From contig NZ_BCXA01000006.1 in NCBI RefSeq assembly GCF_001894865.1, positions 1-64,000 on the forward strand: 64,000 bases of DNA. Reading direction: 5' to 3'. This document shows positions 44,793-53,578 of the stretch, in pieces (the first letter of the stretch is position 1; every line of letters begins with the position of its first letter). A program made the translations under genes and the position numbers. The DNA comes from Rhodococcus maanshanensis NBRC 100610 (GTDB lineage: Bacteria > Actinomycetota > Actinomycetes > Mycobacteriales > Mycobacteriaceae). The notes beneath the pieces are model-generated. The model had not been told where the DNA came from and did no database searches. It was given only the letters and a program-made list of their open reading frames with translations.

Positions 44793-45301
44793 GCGCCGAC
44801 CGCGACGCCCAGCGCAGCCGGGTGTACGAGGCCGAGGCGGTGGTGCGCACGGTCTTCGACCGCGCCGACAGGGGGGCGCGCGAGCTGGAGCTGTTCGGCT
44901 CCACGATCACACTGCCGGTCGAGCGAAAGTTCGCCTCGATCGACTCGGTGCAGGACTATGCGGACCGGGTGCTGGCCCTGAACTGGGTGCGCGAGCGCTG
45001 GGCGGGCGCGGCCGTCCCCGTTGCGGTCCGCGCGCGGGCGGGGGCGGCCGCGGCCCACTACGAGCCGGGGGCGGCGACCATCGCGGTGCCGCTGCACACC
45101 CGCGGCACCGCGTGGGCGCTGCGCGAGCTGGTTGTCCTGCACGAGCTGGCCCATCACCTCGAGCCGGGCGGCGAAGCGCTCGCCCCGCACGGCCCGGAGT
45201 TCGTCGACCGCTACCTGGTCCTGGTCGGCGAGATCATCGGGGGCGAGGCCGCCTTCCTGCTGCGGACAACGATGCTGGAGAACGGTGTCCGGATCACCTG
45301 A
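44789..45301 (+). CDS. Putative zinc metallohydrolase (TIGR04338-like)
   Basis: A 170-residue protein with the zinc-protease motif HELAHH in LRELVVLHELAHHLEPGG. It lacks a signal peptide, so a cytoplasmic role is likely. It is translated with the DUF2786 gene (GTGA overlap) and resembles the actinobacterial metallohydrolase family TIGR04338. The substrate is unknown. Confidence 0.84.
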   Translation: MSADRDAQRSRVYEAEAVVRTVFDRADRGARELELFGSTITLPVERKFASIDSVQDYADRVLALNWVRERWAGAAVPVAVRARAGAAAAHYEPGAATIAVPLHTRGTAWALRELVVLHELAHHLEPGGEALAPHGPEFVDRYLVLVGEIIGGEAAFLLRTTMLENGVRIT

Positions 45302-45313
45302 CCCGGGGCCGCG

Positions 45314-45637
45314 CTACTCCCCGAACGGGCCGTTCTCGGGCAGCCGCAGGTCGGACTTCTCCAGCTCCTCGATGTTGACGTCCTTGAAGGTGATCACCCG
45401 GACGTGCTTGACGAAGCGCGCGGGGCGGTACATGTCCCACACCCAGGCGTCGGCCATCCGCACCTCGAAGTAGATCTCCCCGTCCGCGTTGTGCGGGATC
45501 AGCTCGACGGAGTTCGCCAGGTAGAACCGGCGTTCGGTCTCCACTACGTAGGCGAACTGGCCGACGATGTCCTTGTACTCACGGTAGAGCGAGAGCTCCA
45601 TCTCCGTTTCGTACTTCTCGAGATCTTCGGCACTCAT
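45314..45637 (-). CDS. DUF2469 protein (Rv2901c-like)
   Basis: A 107-residue acidic protein. The whole length fits the conserved actinobacterial family: MSAEDLEKYETEMELSLYR, then YLANSVELIPHNADGEIYFE and DAWVWDMYRPARFVKHVRVI. The function is unknown, but it lies beside rnhB and lepB in mycobacteria also. ATG 45637 with GGAGG about 11 bases upstream. Confidence 0.9.
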   Translation of the reverse strand: MSAEDLEKYETEMELSLYREYKDIVGQFAYVVETERRFYLANSVELIPHNADGEIYFEVRMADAWVWDMYRPARFVKHVRVITFKDVNIEELEKSDLRLPENGPFGE

Positions 45638-45674
45638 CTGTTTCGCCGTCCTCCTGCTCTGTGGTGAACCATCA

Positions 45675-46406
45675 TCATCCCGCACGCACCGCCGCGGTGT
45701 ACATTTCGCCCACCCCATCGGCCACCAAGCGGTCCTCGCGGACCGGATCGCGCTGCATCAGTCGCGCGGCGGCGACGTTCGCGTACGACATCCGGTGCTC
45801 ACGGCTCGGGCCGAGCGCGGCCATCGCCGCGGTGTGCGCGGCCGTGCTGTACCCCTTGTGCGCCGCGAACCCGTACCCGGGCAGGTCCGTGTCCATCGCG
45901 ACCATCGTGCGGTCGCGCGAGACCTTCGCCAGCACGCTTGCCGCCGCGATACAGGCCGCCGACGCGTCGCCGCCGATGACCGGCAGCGACGGCGCGGGCA
46001 GGCCCGGCACCCGAAACCCGTCCGTCAGAACGTATCCCGGGGACAGCGTCAGACCCGCGACCGCGCGCCGCATGCCCTCGATGTTCGCCACGTGCACGCC
46101 GAGCGAGTCGACCTCCCATGCCGGGATCTCCACGATGCACCAGGCCCTGGCGATCCGCGTGATGGCGGGGAACAGTTCCTCCCGCGTCCGCTCCGTCAGC
46201 TTCTTGGAGTCGTCGAGGTTCGCAAGGGCAGGATGCAGCTTGGGCCCCAGCGCGCAGGCGGCGACCACGAGCGGGCCCGCGCAGGCGCCGCGGCCGGCCT
46301 CGTCGACGCCGACCACGGGGCCGAGGCCGCTCCGGATGAGGGCGGATTCCATCGTCCGCAGACCAGCCGCTCTGCGGATGATCGTCCTCGGTGGCCAGGT
46401 ACTCAC
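45675..46406 (-). CDS. rnhB: Ribonuclease HII
   Basis: A 243-residue nuclease that removes ribonucleotides from DNA-RNA hybrids. The catalytic D-E-D-D set begins with [19 protein letters not shown] (D35, E36), and [15 protein letters not shown] is the conserved C-terminal motif. The N-terminal stretch [10 protein letters not shown], also present in the mycobacterial protein as I remember it, supports GTG 46406. That GTG overlaps the lepB stop (GTGA). Confidence 0.95.
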   Translation of the reverse strand: MSTWPPRTIIRRAAGLRTMESALIRSGLGPVVGVDEAGRGACAGPLVVAACALGPKLHPALANLDDSKKLTERTREELFPAITRIARAWCIVEIPAWEVDSLGVHVANIEGMRRAVAGLTLSPGYVLTDGFRVPGLPAPSLPVIGGDASAACIAAASVLAKVSRDRTMVAMDTDLPGYGFAAHKGYSTAAHTAAMAALGPSREHRMSYANVAAARLMQRDPVREDRLVADGVGEMYTAAVRAG

Positions 46407-47185
46407 TGTCCTTGGATATCAGGCGAATCGATGAGGCCCCAACGCGAGGGCGGCAGCACGATGGCGACGGCCTTGCCGATGACGTTGTCCACGGGCACGC
46501 TTCCGTTGTACTCGTCGCCGACGTGGTAGCGCGAGTCCGCGGAATTGCTGCGGTTGTCGCCCATCATCCAGAGGTTGCCCTCGGGGACGGTGACGGGGCC
46601 GAAGCAGCGCCCCGACTTGAGCGGGGTGTCGCAGGTCTGGGTGCCGGGGGTGAAGGGGAAATCGGTGACGACGTACGGCTCGTCGATCGGCTTGCCGTCG
46701 ACCAGGATCCGGCCCTGGTCGTCGCAGCATTCGACGGTCTGACCACCGGTCGCGATGACCCGCTTGACCAGGTCGTTCTCGTCCGGCGGCACCAGCCCCA
46801 CCAGTGAACCGAACTCCTGCAATCCGCGGACAACCGGGTTGTCGGAGCGGGTGGACGTCCAGCCGCCGTTCCAGGACTCCGGACCCTTGAACACGATCAC
46901 GTCACCGGGCTGCGGTTCGCCGAAGCGGTAGCTGATCTTCTCGACGGCGATCCGGTCGCCGGTGCAGCCGTTGCAGCCGTGCAGCGTGGGTTCCATCGAC
47001 TCCGACGGAATCAGGTACACCCTGACGATGAAGGTCTGGAGGAGAAAGCTCATCACGAGCGCGACGAGAATGAGGATGGGGAGTTCCCGCCAGAACGAGC
47101 GGGGTTTCTTCTCGACCCTTCCCGACGTCGGTTCGGGGGATTCGGCACCATCCGGCGCCGTCGATTCCTGAGGGGTATTTACCAC
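46403..47185 (-). CDS. lepB: Signal peptidase I
   Basis: A 260-residue membrane-anchored serine protease that removes Sec and Tat signal peptides. One N-terminal helix ([20 protein letters not shown]) is followed by the catalytic Ser in [10 protein letters not shown] and the Lys in [11 protein letters not shown], and [12 protein letters not shown] completes box E. Pairs of Cys ([28 protein letters not shown]) could form disulfides on the outer face. It overlaps rnhB by 4 bases. Confidence 0.95.
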   Translation of the reverse strand: MVNTPQESTAPDGAESPEPTSGRVEKKPRSFWRELPILILVALVMSFLLQTFIVRVYLIPSESMEPTLHGCNGCTGDRIAVEKISYRFGEPQPGDVIVFKGPESWNGGWTSTRSDNPVVRGLQEFGSLVGLVPPDENDLVKRVIATGGQTVECCDDQGRILVDGKPIDEPYVVTDFPFTPGTQTCDTPLKSGRCFGPVTVPEGNLWMMGDNRSNSADSRYHVGDEYNGSVPVDNVIGKAVAIVLPPSRWGLIDSPDIQGQ

Positions 47186-47200
47186 CGGAACAGGTTAGCC

Positions 47201-47233
47201 CGGCCCCGGAACGGTCGTGCTGTTCCGGGGCCG
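47201..47233 (-). terminator. rplS terminator
   Basis: A 12-bp stem (47201-47212 with 47222-47233) with a 9-base loop lies 18 bases after the rplS stop and before the lepB start. It probably ends the rplS transcript or lowers read-through to lepB. Confidence 0.82.
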
Positions 47234-47250
47234 GGCCGACGTGAAAAAGA

Positions 47251-47592
47251 TCAGCGCTTTTCCTTGATCTTGGCGGCCTTGCCACGCAGATCGCGGAGGT
47301 AGTACAGCTTGGCGCGACGGACGTCACCACGGGTGAGGACCTCGACCTGAGCGATGTTGGGGCTGTGCACCGGGAAGGTGCGCTCGACGCCGACGCCGAA
47401 GGACACCTTGCGAACGGTGAAGGTCTCGCGGATGCCGCCGCCCTGGCGACGGATCACGACGCCCTTGAAGACCTGCACGCGCTCCTTCGAGCCTTCGATG
47501 ACCTTGACGTGCACGTTCAGGGTGTCGCCGGGACGGAACTCCGGAATGTCGTCGCGGAGAGAGCGGGCGTCCAGAAAGTCCAGGGTGTTCAT
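47251..47592 (-). CDS. rplS: 50S ribosomal protein L19
   Basis: A 113-residue large-subunit protein at the subunit interface. The family core is [33 protein letters not shown] and [19 protein letters not shown] 47592 has AAGGA 11 bases upstream; an ATG four codons earlier (47604) abuts that site and is unlikely. Confidence 0.95.
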   Translation of the reverse strand: MNTLDFLDARSLRDDIPEFRPGDTLNVHVKVIEGSKERVQVFKGVVIRRQGGGIRETFTVRKVSFGVGVERTFPVHSPNIAQVEVLTRGDVRRAKLYYLRDLRGKAAKIKEKR

Positions 47593-47746
47593 CGGTTGTT
47601 CCATCCTTGCGTTTTCGCACGAGTAGAGGAACCGAGCGGCACTGCTAACGCTGTGCTCGGCTGGTTCGTACTCCGATTAGGTAGGTGTCGCCCGTACAGG
47701 CAACCCGTCAATTGTGCCAGACGACCAGGACGGGACGAAATCCGGA

Positions 47747-48592
47747 CTACCGGGGCACCCGCTCGTGGTGCGGGGCCGGGGGCGCGGCCTGCACGGTCCG
47801 CTCGAGCTCCTCCTCCGTCGCCACCCTGACGTGCTCGACGCTCGGCTTACCCGCGACGAGGTCCTGCACATAGATCTTCGCCTGGATCATCGGCCTGCGG
47901 TACCGCTTCTCCCGCTCGAGGGCCCTGCGCATCCGCTTCGGCCGGTCCTCGTAGCGCCAGCGCGCCCACGGCGCGCCCGGACGGCTCAGCCGGATGGCGC
48001 CGACCAGCAGGGCCGGGAAGAAGAACATCCCGAACAGGCCCGTCCAGATCTTGCCCTTCGCGATCACGACGGCCGCGATCAGGAAGCTCAGCAGCGTGAG
48101 CAGCGCCACCAGCCCGCGGGCCCACCCCGGGAGTTCCCCGCGGAAGTCCTCGACGTCAAAGATCGCCGTTGGTCTGGCACCGAGTAGCAGCAGTCCGGTG
48201 ACGGCGATGGCGACGAACACGGCATCGACGGAGGTCCGTCCCTGCTCGGCCCAGTACACGTCCTTGAGGTAGAAGATCAGCGCGAACTCGTCGAGGACCA
48301 GTGCGGCGCCGATCCCGAACGCCGCCGCGAGCACCGCGCCGGTCGTCGAGCTGCCGTCCTCGTAGACGGCGATCACCCACACGCCGCTGATGAGCATCGT
48401 CACGACGCCGAACACCACGTGGTGAACGTGCTGGCCGCCGGGGGTGACGTTGCCTGGCCACCACCGGACCTGCGCCCGGATCATGCGCACGCTGAGCCGG
48501 ATGAACGCGAAGCCGCCGATGAACCCCAGGAAGAACATGAGCAGCGGCAGCTTGCCCGGCTCGATGATCTCGTGCTGCAGCCACCCGCCCAT
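47747..48592 (-). CDS. Seven-helix membrane protein of unknown function, coupled to the FGE gene
   Basis: A 281-residue membrane protein with about seven helices, including LPLLMFFLGFIGGFAFIRLS, VFGVVTMLISGVWVIAVYE and LLTLLSFLIAAVVIAKGKI. The loop with NVTPGGQHVHHVVFG carries a His cluster. The C-terminal 70 residues are charged (RPKRMRRALEREKRYRR) and cytosolic. I do not recognise a named family. Its ATG overlaps the FGE stop (TGATG), so the two are made together. That coupling raises the question of a shared pathway with formylglycine formation. Confidence 0.8.
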   Translation of the reverse strand: MGGWLQHEIIEPGKLPLLMFFLGFIGGFAFIRLSVRMIRAQVRWWPGNVTPGGQHVHHVVFGVVTMLISGVWVIAVYEDGSSTTGAVLAAAFGIGAALVLDEFALIFYLKDVYWAEQGRTSVDAVFVAIAVTGLLLLGARPTAIFDVEDFRGELPGWARGLVALLTLLSFLIAAVVIAKGKIWTGLFGMFFFPALLVGAIRLSRPGAPWARWRYEDRPKRMRRALEREKRYRRPMIQAKIYVQDLVAGKPSVEHVRVATEEELERTVQAAPPAPHHERVPR

Positions 48593-49602
48593 CAGCGTGG
48601 CCCGGGCGACCTGACGATGCACCGGAACCCGAGGTGACAGGTCGAGGTCTCCTCGGTCTCCCCCTGGCGGGCGGCGGGGCGGTAGCGGAGGCAGTAGTTG
48701 GGCGCGCACAGGTGCGAGCCGCCCTTGATGACCCGGCGCGGGTAGCTCTCACCCTCGGCCTGCGCCGCCGACTCCGACCTCGGGTTGCGAGGGATGCAGC
48801 ACGAGCTCGCCGGGTTGACGTTCTTCCCGCCCGCGCTGTGGTCGGTGGTGTGGAAGTCGGTGGTCCACTCCCAGACGTTGCCCGCGACGTCCACGAGCCC
48901 GTAGCCGTTGGGCCGGAAGCTCCCGACCGGAGAGGTCCCCACGAACCCGTCCTCGGCGAGGTTCTGCCACGGGAACTGGCCCTGCCAGGTGTTGGCCTGC
49001 TGCTTCCCCCCGGGGGTGTACTCCTCACCCCACGCGTAGGCCTTGCGGTCCAGACCGCCGCGGGCGGCGAACTCCCACTCGGCCTCGGTCGGCAGTTCCT
49101 TGCCCGCCCACGCTGCGTAGGCCTTGGCGTCCGCGTAGGCGACGTGCGTCACCGGGTGCCGCTCGCGGCCGCCGACATTGCTGTCCGGGCCCTCCGGGTG
49201 ACGCCAGTCCGCGCCCGGCACCCATGACCACCACTGCTGGTAGTCGTCGAGCGAGACCGGCCCCGGCGGCGGGGTGAACACCAGCGAGCCGGGTACCAGC
49301 AGCGCCGGGTCGGCGCCGGGATAGTCGGCCGGGTCGGGCGCGGTCTCGGCGACGGTGACGTGGCCGGTGTCCTTCACGAAACGCCGGAACTCCGCGACGG
49401 TCACCTGGTGGGTGTCCATCCAGAAGCCGTCGACCTCGACCTGATGGACGGGCCTCTCCTCCGGGTAGAAGTCCTCCGAGCCCATCCAGAACAGCCCGCC
49501 CGGCACCCAGGACATGTTTTTGAGCGATCCCGCCTCTGGCGATCCCGCCTTGGGGGACTCGATGTTCAACGACTGGGAGTTCGACGCCATGGAACGAAGC
49601 AT
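48592..49602 (-). CDS. Formylglycine-generating enzyme (SUMF1/FGE family)
   Basis: A 336-residue copper-dependent oxidase that converts the Cys of a CxPxR motif in type I sulfatases to formylglycine. Features are MSWVPGGLFWMGSEDFYPEE, the calcium-binding fold, VAGNVWEWTTDFH, and both catalytic cysteines in GGSHLCAPNYC (C-x4-C), as in the Streptomyces coelicolor and human enzymes. The active site therefore looks intact. ATG 49602 with GAGG 4 bases upstream; ATG 49590 is an alternative. No sulfatase is in this window, so the substrate must be encoded elsewhere or be a different protein. Confidence 0.93.
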   Translation of the reverse strand: MLRSMASNSQSLNIESPKAGSPEAGSLKNMSWVPGGLFWMGSEDFYPEERPVHQVEVDGFWMDTHQVTVAEFRRFVKDTGHVTVAETAPDPADYPGADPALLVPGSLVFTPPPGPVSLDDYQQWWSWVPGADWRHPEGPDSNVGGRERHPVTHVAYADAKAYAAWAGKELPTEAEWEFAARGGLDRKAYAWGEEYTPGGKQQANTWQGQFPWQNLAEDGFVGTSPVGSFRPNGYGLVDVAGNVWEWTTDFHTTDHSAGGKNVNPASSCCIPRNPRSESAAQAEGESYPRRVIKGGSHLCAPNYCLRYRPAARQGETEETSTCHLGFRCIVRSPGPR

Positions 49603-49680
49603 GTCACCTCACCCGCACCACGCGCAGCCACCCGCAGTCACCCTTTTCGGGTGGTTCCCGCCCATCCTCCGACTGCGAGC

Positions 49681-50361
49681 ATGCCAATCATGGGAACAGC
49701 CATCGGTGACATCCTTCCGCTCGCACTCGGCGTGGCGATCAGTCCGATCCCGATCATCGCCGCGATCCTCATGCTGCTGACGCCGAAGGCGGGGAGCACC
49801 GCGACGGCGTTCACCGCCGGCTGGGTTCTCGGCATCGCGGTCGCGTACACGGTGATCGTCGCGATCGCGAGCGCGGTCGGCCTCGACACCTCGTCGGACG
49901 GGAACGCGACGACCGCGACCATCAAGATCGTCCTCGGCGTCGCGCTGCTTTGGCTGGCGCTCAAGCAGTGGCGGGGCAGGCCGGCGCCCGGCGCGGAACC
50001 GACCATGCCCGGCTGGCTCGCCGCCATCGACAAGGTCACTCCCGGCAAGGCGATGGGGCTCGGCTTCGCGCTGTCCGCGGTGAACCCGAAGAACCTGCTG
50101 ATGATCGTCGGCGCGGCTGTGGCGGTCGCCAACCTCGGGGTCAGCGGCGCCACGCTGGTGGTCACCGGGGTGGTCTTCACGGTCCTGGCCGCAAGCACGG
50201 TGGCCGTGCCGGTGATCGCCTACTTCGTCGCTCGGGAGAAGGCGACGGCCTGGCTGCAGAACCTCAAGTCCTGGCTGACCGCCAACAACGCGGCCGTGAT
50301 GGCGACGCTGCTGCTGGTGATCGGTGTCGTGATGATCGGCAAGGGCCTCGGCGGGTACTAG
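49681..50361 (+). CDS. GAP-family (Sap/SfLAP) six-helix membrane protein
   Basis: A 226-residue membrane protein with about six helices. The pattern GDILPLALGVAISPIPIIAA, PGKAMGLGFALSAVNPKNLL and a final helix with AVMATLLLVIGVVMIGKGL fits the LysE-like GAP/Sap family (PF11139), which helps surface glycolipids such as sulfolipid-1 and GPLs reach the outer envelope in mycobacteria. The lipid here is unknown. It is divergent from FGE, with 78 bases between starts. Confidence 0.83.
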   Translation: MPIMGTAIGDILPLALGVAISPIPIIAAILMLLTPKAGSTATAFTAGWVLGIAVAYTVIVAIASAVGLDTSSDGNATTATIKIVLGVALLWLALKQWRGRPAPGAEPTMPGWLAAIDKVTPGKAMGLGFALSAVNPKNLLMIVGAAVAVANLGVSGATLVVTGVVFTVLAASTVAVPVIAYFVAREKATAWLQNLKSWLTANNAAVMATLLLVIGVVMIGKGLGGY

Positions 50362-50369
50362 GCGCTGCG

Positions 50370-50430
50370 CGCCCGTGCGTGGTTGACGAGTCCAGGGACT
50401 CGTCAACCACGCACGGGCGGCGGAGCCGCC
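50370..50430. terminator. Bidirectional hairpin module (repeat copy B)
   Basis: Perfect 24-bp arms (50370-50393 and 50396-50419) with a 2-base centre are followed by GGCGGC-GGA-GCCGCC (50416-50430), which ends in the TAG stop of tex. The small hairpin overlaps the end of the large arm, so the two cannot form together. This is the same module as at 8019-8074, with one compensated base pair (a T-A pair here in place of C-G there). Confidence 0.82.
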
Positions 50431-52793
50431 TACTTGCCGAAGCCGGCCTTGCGGAGCGCGTCGGCCATAGAGCCGCCCGCGGGGCTGCTGCCCGAGCCAC
50501 CGCCCTGACGCTGGCCGCCTCGCTGCCCTCCGCCGCGCTGGCCGCCACCCTGACGTGATCCGCCGTCCCGCTGGCCGCCCTGCCGCTGGCCACCGCCCTG
50601 ACCGCGCGGGCCGTCCTGCTTCGCGGCGCCGGGCTCGTCGTCCAGGCGCAGGCTCAGCCCGATGCGCTGGCGCGGGATGTCGACCTCCATCACCTTCACC
50701 TTGACCACGTCGCCGGACTTGACCACCTCGCGCGGGTCCTTGACGAAGTTGTGCGACATCGCGGAGACGTGCACGAGCCCGTCCTGGTGCACGCCGACGT
50801 CCACGAAGGCGCCGAACGCGGCGACGTTGGTGACCACGCCCTCGAGCGTCATGCCGGGCTTGAGGTCGGCGACCTTCTCCACGCCCGACGCGAACGTCGC
50901 GGTCTTGAACTCCGGGCGCGGGTCGCGGCCCGGCTTCTCCAGCTCGGCGATGATGTCGGTGACGGTCGGGAGGCCGAACTTCTCGTCGGCGAAGTCCTGC
51001 GGCCGCAGCGCCCGCAGTGCCGTGGTGTTGCCGATGATCTCCTTGACCCCGGTTCCGGTGGCCTCGACGATCCGTCGCACGACGGGATACGCCTCCGGGT
51101 GCACCGCGGAGGCGTCAAGCGGGTCGTCGCCGTCGGTGATCTTGAGGAAGCCCGCGCACTGCTCGAAAGCCTTCGGACCCAACCGGGCCACGTCGAGGAT
51201 GCCCGCGCGGGCACGGAAGGGACCGTTCGCGTCGCGATGCGCGACGATCGACTCGGCCAGCGAGCCGGTGATGCCCGAGACCCGCGAGAGCAGCGGCACC
51301 GATGCGGTGTTGACGTCGACACCGACCGCGTTCACCGCGTCCTCGACCACCGCGGCCAGCGAGCGCGCCAGCAGCGTCTCGGAGATGTCGTGCTGGTACT
51401 GGCCGACGCCGATCGACTTCGGATCGATCTTCACCAGCTCGGCCAGCGGATCCTGCAGGCGGCGCGCGATCGAGACCGCGCCGCGGATGGACACGTCCAG
51501 GTCCGGCAGCTCGGCGGAGGCGTACGCCGAGGCGGAGTACACCGAGGCGCCCGCCTCCGAGACCATCACCTTGGTGAGCCCGGCCTCCGGGAACCTCTTG
51601 ATCAGGTCCGCAGCCAGGGCGTCCGTCTCGCGCGAGGCGGTGCCGTTGCCGATCGCGATCAGGTCGACCTTGTGCTTGGCGGCCAGCGCGGCGAGCGTGG
51701 CCAGCGACTGGTCCCACTTGTTGGCCGGCTGGTGCGGGTAGATGGTGTCGTGGGCGAGCACCTTGCCGGTGGAGTCGACGACGGCGACCTTCGTGCCGGT
51801 CCGGAAGCCGGGGTCGAGGCCCATCGTGGCGCGGGTGCCTGCGGGGGCGGCGAGCAGCAGGTCCTTGAGGTTCATCGCGAACACGTCGACGGCGTCCTGC
51901 TCGGCGGACTGACGCAGCCGCATCCGGGTGTCGATGCCGAGCGTGATGAGCATCTTGGTCTTCCAGGCCCAGCGGACCGTGTCGAGCAGCCACCGGTCCG
52001 CTGCACGTCCGCGGTCGGCGACGCCGAACCGGCCTGCGATGCGGCCCTCGTAGACGCTGACCTCACCGAGCGGGAGCTCCTCGGTCTCGGGGTCGAGGGT
52101 CAGCGAGAGCACCTCCTCCTTCTCGCCGCGGAACATGGCGAGGATGCGGTGGCTGGGCAGCTTGCCGAAGGGCTCGGAGAACTCGAAGTAGTCGGCGAAC
52201 TTGGCGCCCTCGGTCTCCTTGCCCTTGCGGACCGCGGACTTGACCTGGCCGCGGGTCCACATCAGCTCGCGCAGCTCGCCCACCAGGTCGGCGTCCTCGG
52301 CGAACTGCTCGACAAGGATGGCGCGGGCGCCCTCGAGCTGCTCGGCGTCGTACTGCGCGGGGTCCGTGGTCGGGTCCGACAGCAGGGCGTCGGCGACGGG
52401 CTGGTGCCCGGCCTCGCGCGCGATCTGCGCCTTGGTGCGACGCTTCGGCTTGAACGGCAGGTAGATGTCCTCGAGCCGAGCCTTGGTGTCCGCCAACATG
52501 ATCTGGCCCGCGAGCTCGTCGGTGAGCTTGTCCTGGGAACGGATCGACTCGAGCACCGCGACCCGGCGCTCGTCGAGCTCACGCAGGTAGCGCAGGCGCT
52601 CTTCGAGCAGACGCAGCTGGGCGTCGTCGAGGGTGCCGGTGACTTCCTTGCGGTAGCGGGCGATGAACGGGACCGTCGCGCCGCCGTCGAGCAGTTCCAC
52701 CGCAGCGCGGACCTGCTCCTCCCGGACGTCGAGTTCGGTGGCGATACGTGCGTTGACTGATTTCAGAACGGGTGCGTTCACAGCTGAGGTCAC
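50430..52793 (-). CDS. tex: Tex-family S1 RNA-binding transcription accessory protein
   Basis: A 787-residue protein of the Tex/Spt6 type. N-terminal helical domain (VRAAVELLDGGATVPFIARYRKE), YqgF-like domain (GLDPGFRTGTKVAVVDSTGK), two helix-hairpin-helix motifs near 500, and an S1 domain (VTNVAAFGAFVDVGVHQDGLVHVS) near 660. A Gly/Gln/Arg-rich tail of about 60 residues (GGGQRGGGQRGGQRQGG) follows and ends MADALRKAGF. The tail is a likely RNA-binding RGG-like region. It acts in transcription/translation homeostasis. Start GTG 52793. Confidence 0.93.
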   Translation of the reverse strand: MTSAVNAPVLKSVNARIATELDVREEQVRAAVELLDGGATVPFIARYRKEVTGTLDDAQLRLLEERLRYLRELDERRVAVLESIRSQDKLTDELAGQIMLADTKARLEDIYLPFKPKRRTKAQIAREAGHQPVADALLSDPTTDPAQYDAEQLEGARAILVEQFAEDADLVGELRELMWTRGQVKSAVRKGKETEGAKFADYFEFSEPFGKLPSHRILAMFRGEKEEVLSLTLDPETEELPLGEVSVYEGRIAGRFGVADRGRAADRWLLDTVRWAWKTKMLITLGIDTRMRLRQSAEQDAVDVFAMNLKDLLLAAPAGTRATMGLDPGFRTGTKVAVVDSTGKVLAHDTIYPHQPANKWDQSLATLAALAAKHKVDLIAIGNGTASRETDALAADLIKRFPEAGLTKVMVSEAGASVYSASAYASAELPDLDVSIRGAVSIARRLQDPLAELVKIDPKSIGVGQYQHDISETLLARSLAAVVEDAVNAVGVDVNTASVPLLSRVSGITGSLAESIVAHRDANGPFRARAGILDVARLGPKAFEQCAGFLKITDGDDPLDASAVHPEAYPVVRRIVEATGTGVKEIIGNTTALRALRPQDFADEKFGLPTVTDIIAELEKPGRDPRPEFKTATFASGVEKVADLKPGMTLEGVVTNVAAFGAFVDVGVHQDGLVHVSAMSHNFVKDPREVVKSGDVVKVKVMEVDIPRQRIGLSLRLDDEPGAAKQDGPRGQGGGQRQGGQRDGGSRQGGGQRGGGQRGGQRQGGGSGSSPAGGSMADALRKAGFGK

Positions 52794-52844
52794 GGCGATC
52801 GACCCTACCGGCAGGCGCCGACACCACCCGACACCTCGGGACGG

Positions 52845-53576
52845 TCAGGACTCCAGAACCGCACGATCCGCGGCGGAGAGCTCGACGTGTTCGAGCAGGT
52901 CGGGACGGCGTTCGCCGGTGCGCAACAGCGACTGCTCCCTGCGCCACCTGGCCACCTTGGCGTGGTCGCCGGAGAGCAGGATCGGCGGCACGTCGAGCTC
53001 ACGCCAGCTCACCGGCCGGGTGTAGCTCGGGCCCTCCAGCAGGCCGTCGGAGAACGAATCCTCTTGGTGCGACTGCTGATTGCCGAGCACGCCGGGGAGC
53101 AGCCGGACGACGGCCTCCGCCATCACCAGCACAGCGGCCTCGCCCCCGATGAGGACGTAGTCGCCGATGCTGACCTCCTCGACCCGCACCCGCCTTGCCG
53201 CGTCGTCGAACACCCGCTGGTCGATGCCCTCGTACCGGCCGCAGGCGAACACGAGGCGCTTCTCCCCCGCCCATCGGTGCGCGGTCTCCTGCGTGAAGGG
53301 CACGCCCGCCGGGGTCGGGACCACCAGCAGCGTGTCGGGGTCCGGCTCGGTGCCGAGCACCTCGTCCAGGGCCTCGCCCCACACGGTCGGCTTCATCACC
53401 ATGCCGGGGCCGCCGCCGTACGGCGAGTCGTCGACCGCCTTGTGGACGTCATGCGTCCAGTCGCGCAGGTCGTGCACGCCGACGGAGATCAGGCCCTTGT
53501 CGATGGCCTTGCCCAGCAACGCCGTTCGCAACGGCTCGAGGTACTCGGGGAAGATCGTGATGACGTCGAGGCGCAC
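52845..53576 (-). CDS. trmD: tRNA (guanine37-N1)-methyltransferase
   Basis: A 243-residue SPOUT-class enzyme that methylates G37 of tRNAs reading CNN codons. The SAM-binding trefoil knot contains LVFACGRYEGIDQRV and EVSIGDYVLIGGEAAVLV, and DDSPYGGGPGMVMKP is conserved near the tRNA site. The GTG start is two bases after the rimM stop. The full trmD-rimM-KH-rpsP run is in one orientation. Confidence 0.96.
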   Translation of the reverse strand: MRLDVITIFPEYLEPLRTALLGKAIDKGLISVGVHDLRDWTHDVHKAVDDSPYGGGPGMVMKPTVWGEALDEVLGTEPDPDTLLVVPTPAGVPFTQETAHRWAGEKRLVFACGRYEGIDQRVFDDAARRVRVEEVSIGDYVLIGGEAAVLVMAEAVVRLLPGVLGNQQSHQEDSFSDGLLEGPSYTRPVSWRELDVPPILLSGDHAKVARWRREQSLLRTGERRPDLLEHVELSAADRAVLES

Positions 53577-53578
53577 AG

